Shown piece by piece: positions 61,271 to 64,000 of a stretch of DNA of 64,000 bases. This DNA comes from Paenibacillus_E sp964253085 (GTDB lineage: Bacteria > Bacillota > Bacilli > Paenibacillales > NBRC-103111), in contig NZ_CAXUQH020000001.1 in NCBI RefSeq assembly GCF_964253085.1, positions 7,130,001 to 7,194,000 of the forward strand, in the 5' to 3' direction. The position numbers and the translations under genes are program-made. The notes beneath the pieces are model-generated. The model did no database searches, was not told where the DNA came from, and saw only the letters and a program-made list of their open reading frames with translations. Within the stretch, counting starts at the first letter, position 1. Each line of letters opens with the position of its first letter.

Positions 61271-61289
61271 CTGACACCTCAGGTGTCAG
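61271..61289 (-). terminator. Rho-independent terminator overlapping the HD gene stop
   Basis: CTGACACCT pairs with AGGTGTCAG and is followed on the minus strand by seven T. The HD gene's stop codon lies inside the stem. Confidence 0.75.
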
Positions 61290-61711
61290 CTTCTATATTT
61301 CAATTCAGCTATCGCTTTTTTGTACTTATCGATTCGTTCATAGTCTTGACGGGTAGGTTGTTCAATTCGACTGAGGTCACAATTATCTTCTAAGTCCAGA
61401 AGCTTCACAATCGACGCTAAGGGGTTTCCTTTAATCCTCTTAATAAATCCTTCATACGTTTCATCCGGCCTTCTAGTAAGGCAATCTAGCGCTTCTAGGA
61501 TCGGTAGACTAAAACCTTCTTTTTTCAAATCAAATAGCGTAAGATCCGAATCCTCCACGACATCATGTAAGACAGCGACAATAGATTCTTCGGTTGATTT
61601 GGCCCTGCTAGCTAATCGAATTGGGTGTAAAATGTAGGGGCTACCCCCTTTGTCTACCTGACCATCATGGGCCTTCGCTGCGATTAAAATGGCTTTCGTT
61701 AATGTGCTCAT
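61286..61711 (-). CDS. Small HD-domain hydrolase of the RelA/SpoT type
   Basis: A 141-residue protein that corresponds to the hydrolase domain of Rel enzymes: HDGQVDKGGSPYILHPIRLA, then VAVLHDVVEDSD (HD motif) and KLLDLEDNCDLSR. The synthetase domain is absent, so it is like a small alarmone hydrolase (MESH1 type). ATG 61711 has GAGGGTG 7 bases upstream. It could degrade (p)ppGpp or a related nucleotide. It lies next to the GHKL ATPase gene in the same direction, with about 130 bases and a terminator between. Confidence 0.85.
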   Translation of the reverse strand: MSTLTKAILIAAKAHDGQVDKGGSPYILHPIRLASRAKSTEESIVAVLHDVVEDSDLTLFDLKKEGFSLPILEALDCLTRRPDETYEGFIKRIKGNPLASIVKLLDLEDNCDLSRIEQPTRQDYERIDKYKKAIAELKYRS

Positions 61712-61777
61712 GGATGTCACCCTCTCCACATTGTTCGTGAAATAGCTTTTTCACCAGTTATAGCATAAGTCCCCATT

Positions 61778-61805
61778 TTTGCATATGGCCTTCGCATTGT
61801 ATAAT
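61778..61805 (+). promoter_or_regulatory. Probable promoter of the pentapeptide-repeat gene
   Basis: -10 TATAAT at 61800-61805 (perfect), -35 TTTGCA at 61778-61783, 16-base spacer. The start would lie about 30 bases before the ATG. Confidence 0.5.
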
Positions 61806-61840
61806 GTAAAAATGATAACGAAACAAGGAGATCCTCATTT

Positions 61841-62713
61841 ATGCTAGAAAATGAAAACTTTTCAGAAATAACAACGGCTGGTAAACGCCTGCATATGCAA
61901 GGAGATTGCGAGAACTGTTTTGGTTTATGTTGTGTGGCGCTGCCCTACGCAGCTTCTACGGATTTCGCTAATCATAAGGATGCTGGACAGCCCTGTTCGA
62001 ACCTGCAAACCGACTTTCGTTGTGGTGTTCATACCCAGCTTCGTCAGATTGGCTTTCGAGGCTGTACCGTGTATGACTGCTTTGGTGCGGGACAAAAGGT
62101 GTCGCAGAGCACCTTCGGCGGTCAGGACTGGCGGAAAGCACCTGACACCGCGAAGATAATGTTTGAGGTATTTCCTCTGATGCGCCAGCTTCATGAGCTG
62201 CTCTGGTATTTGACGGAGGCCTTAACCTTGCAGCCGGCAAGTCAGATCCACGACGAAGTTCGTGCTGCACTGGCAGAAACTGAACGGCTCACGAACCTCG
62301 AGCCAGAGCTTCTACGTGATCTGGACATTGCCGCACATCGCGCCGCCGTGAATGCTTTGCTGCTTCGAGCTAGCGAGCTTGTACGCGAAGCAGCACTGCG
62401 CGAGCTAGAAATCCCCAAAGGCCGCCGAAAAACCTACGGCAGAGGAGCGGATCTTATCGGCGCAAAACTTAAAGGAGCAGACTTGCGGGCTTGCAATTTA
62501 CGAGGCTCGTATCTGATTGCCGCTGATTTAAGAGATGCCGATCTGCGGAAAGCAGACCTTATCGGAGCGGATTTCAGGGACACCGACCTTCGTGGGGCGG
62601 ATTTGAGTGACAGTTTGTTTCTTACTCAGTTTCAAGTGAATGCCGCCAAAGGGGATATGCACACGAAGCTGCCATCGTACTTAACTCGCCCTGCACATTT
62701 CAGTCGCGAGTAG
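61841..62713 (+). CDS. Pentapeptide-repeat protein with Cys-rich N-terminus
   Basis: A 290-residue protein. The first 80 residues hold cysteines in CENCFGLCC, QPCSNL, FRCGVH and GCTVYDCFGAG, suggesting a metal site. A helical middle follows. Residues about 205-270 are A(D/N)LxG pentapeptide repeats (GADLIGAKLKGADL, RDADLRKADLIGADFR), forming a right-handed beta helix. AAGGAG is 10 bases before the ATG. Some pentapeptide proteins mimic DNA and protect gyrase, but this one's short repeat tract argues for another role. The combination is seen in other Bacilli and actinomycetes; role unknown. Confidence 0.85.
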   Translation: MLENENFSEITTAGKRLHMQGDCENCFGLCCVALPYAASTDFANHKDAGQPCSNLQTDFRCGVHTQLRQIGFRGCTVYDCFGAGQKVSQSTFGGQDWRKAPDTAKIMFEVFPLMRQLHELLWYLTEALTLQPASQIHDEVRAALAETERLTNLEPELLRDLDIAAHRAAVNALLLRASELVREAALRELEIPKGRRKTYGRGADLIGAKLKGADLRACNLRGSYLIAADLRDADLRKADLIGADFRDTDLRGADLSDSLFLTQFQVNAAKGDMHTKLPSYLTRPAHFSRE

Positions 62714-62739
62714 CCGAATTGTATGTGGAGCGCCTCGAC

Positions 62740-63210
62740 CTAGAGGTCCTTGACCATTCGCCATACAGCGTAGGGTTGATTTTCTTCTTTTTCTAAGAGG
62801 CGAAATCCACTTTTCTCGTACAAATTCAGTGCAGGTAAATTCGTTGGAGCCACTCGTAAATGATACGATTTCACAGCATATTTCTCAAAGAAACCTTCCG
62901 CATACGCCACTAACCGTCGACCGTATCCTTTCCCTCTGTAGGACGGAATTAAATAGAATAAGTTGGCATAGCCGATATAACTGCCCTCATGAAGAACGAT
63001 TTGAAGCTCCAATTGACCAATAGGCTGTCCTTCCTCTTCAATCAGCACAAGTCCATCTGGAAAGCGCCTAGCGCGATCGGCAATCCGCCTCACGTAGTCA
63101 TCCTCATCCCCGAAGCCTTCTTCACTGCCGAAGCTCACCACGTAGGAATCTTTCCGAAAGGCTATAATCGTTTCTCGATCCTTCTCCACATCAATCGTCC
63201 TAAACTCCAT
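62740..63210 (-). CDS. GNAT family N-acetyltransferase
   Basis: A 156-residue enzyme. MEFRTIDVEKDRETIIAFRK at the start, YRGKGYGRRLVAYAEGFFEK (acetyl-CoA loop) and LRVAPTNLPALNLYEKSGFR define the fold. ATG 63210 has a GGGGG tract 8 bases before it. Substrate unknown. Confidence 0.88.
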   Translation of the reverse strand: MEFRTIDVEKDRETIIAFRKDSYVVSFGSEEGFGDEDDYVRRIADRARRFPDGLVLIEEEGQPIGQLELQIVLHEGSYIGYANLFYLIPSYRGKGYGRRLVAYAEGFFEKYAVKSYHLRVAPTNLPALNLYEKSGFRLLEKEENQPYAVWRMVKDL

Positions 63211-63342
63211 TGGTGCCGCCCCCCTCATGGCATGTTAATCACTAATTTTAAGCTGGCTTTCAGCATTTATTCGCTATTCTTTCATATTAACATCGTATAA
63301 TGACAACGTGGACAAACAAAAATAGGAGTGATACATACACGT

Positions 63343-64000
63343 ATGAGTATGAAAAAACTAGCAGGCATATGCATCCTGATCCCCATTCTTCTAGCTGGAT
63401 GCGGGAATCAATCTGACACACAGAGTGCTGCTGCAAGCACCTCCCAGCCTGGGCAGCAAACGGAGAAAGCGGCAGGGAATGGCCAGCAGAACGGCGGGCA
63501 AAATCGCCCTGCGATGGATCCCGCACAGAGACAGCTCTTCAGTACGTTTCAAATGCTGACGATGCTTGATAAAGCGGATGGGCTCACCATCACGAAAGAG
63601 CAAGCGCAAGCCATGCTGCCTGTCGCTCAGGATATTGTCACGAAGAATGAGCTCAGCGATGACAATAAAACCAAGCTGCTGGCAAGTTTGACAGATGCTC
63701 AGAAGACCTTCCTAACTGATGCGGAAACACGCATGAGTAGTCGTGGTAACGGCGGCAATGGTGGTCCAAACGGACAAGGCAATCGGACCGGTGGTTCCGG
63801 CGATGCAGGTAAAGCTCCAGCGCCAGATGCTTCCGCTGCGCCTAAAGCGAATACCACGGATGGGACAGCGAGTGCTCAGCCATCCGGCGGCCAAAAACCA
63901 AATGGTACAGGTGGTGGCGGAGGTCAAAATGGTGGCGGCTTCGGTGGCGGCAATCGTCCTGCAGGCGGGCAAATGGGAGATATTGGTAAACAGTTCATTG
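63343..64000 (+). CDS. Gly/Asn-rich lipoprotein (partial, continues past the window)
   Basis: An open frame runs from ATG 63343 to the last base with no stop (219 codons). The signal MSMKKLAGICILIPILLAGC ends in a lipobox with Cys20. A Gln/Ser/Asn linker follows, then a helical stretch (LFSTFQMLTMLDKADGLTIT; LASLTDAQKTFLTDAETR) and a long Gly/Asn/Ala-rich region. Such lipoproteins with a DUF-like helical core and glycine tails are frequent in Paenibacillus. AGGAG is 13 bases before the ATG. Function unknown; the gene's end is outside. Confidence 0.7.
   Translation, partial: MSMKKLAGICILIPILLAGCGNQSDTQSAAASTSQPGQQTEKAAGNGQQNGGQNRPAMDPAQRQLFSTFQMLTMLDKADGLTITKEQAQAMLPVAQDIVTKNELSDDNKTKLLASLTDAQKTFLTDAETRMSSRGNGGNGGPNGQGNRTGGSGDAGKAPAPDASAAPKANTTDGTASAQPSGGQKPNGTGGGGGQNGGGFGGGNRPAGGQMGDIGKQFI

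Overview
The window looks like a chromosomal segment of a spore-forming, aerobic Firmicute of the Paenibacillus type. The signs are strong AGGAGG-type ribosome binding sites, many GTG and TTG starts, a caa3 oxidase operon (ctaCDEF, ctaG, ctaM), a YhcN/YlaJ-type spore lipoprotein, an LplABC-like sugar importer with an AraC-type membrane sensor, a nup-type nucleoside importer and many small lipoproteins. The genus call rests on gene content and style, not on a marker gene. No rRNA, tRNA, CRISPR array, transposase or phage gene was seen.

Layout. 1-1311: tail of an upstream gene, a TetR regulator, and a decapitated SDR oxidoreductase that appears to have lost its 5' end in a deletion. 1324-3502: two-gene ABC-2 exporter. 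3608-11333: oligosaccharide-type ABC importer with two paralogous lipoprotein binding proteins, two permeases and an AraC-type membrane regulator, all on the minus strand. 11562-16838: ctaCDEF, then after a terminator ctaG and ctaM. 17117-25623: spore lipoprotein, DEAD-box helicase with a repetitive Arg/Gly tail, guanylate kinase-like protein, structured intergenic element, CvfC-like HEAT protein, M48 protease, C39 peptidase and a degenerate IF-3 paralogue. 25740-31766: small hypothetical protein, flavin monooxygenase, methyltransferase/PAP2/TVP38 operon, FAD oxidoreductase and a six-helix MFS half-transporter. 32233-38262: nucleoside importer (nupNOPQ-like) followed by a YuiH-type molybdopterin oxidoreductase and a nucleoside phosphorylase. 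38372-42461: sugar isomerase, AraC regulator, MmcQ/YjbR protein, M29 aminopeptidase with its own HTH regulator. 42901-47846: thiamine genes under a TPP riboswitch, in the order tenI, thiO, thiS, thiG, gap, thiD, thiE. 47926-64000: hflKC, a metallo-hydrolase, an Lrp regulator with a bile-acid-type symporter, an SdpI/SdpR-like pair with a clear operator, an MFS pump, a secreted SH3-like/stalk protein, acetyltransferases, an LtrA protein, a P-loop kinase, a GHKL ATPase, an HD hydrolase, a pentapeptide-repeat protein, and a Gly-rich lipoprotein cut by the window end.

The parts work together in several units: importers bring in oligosaccharides and nucleosides; the nucleoside importer is followed by a phosphorylase that would split its cargo; the thi genes build the thiazole and couple it to the pyrimidine, under TPP control. 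The most unusual non-coding material is a family of short modular repeats (about 25 bp, built on TAACTGGA or CTAACGGACA) in at least four intergenic regions, and a structured 180-bp element at 20841-21020.
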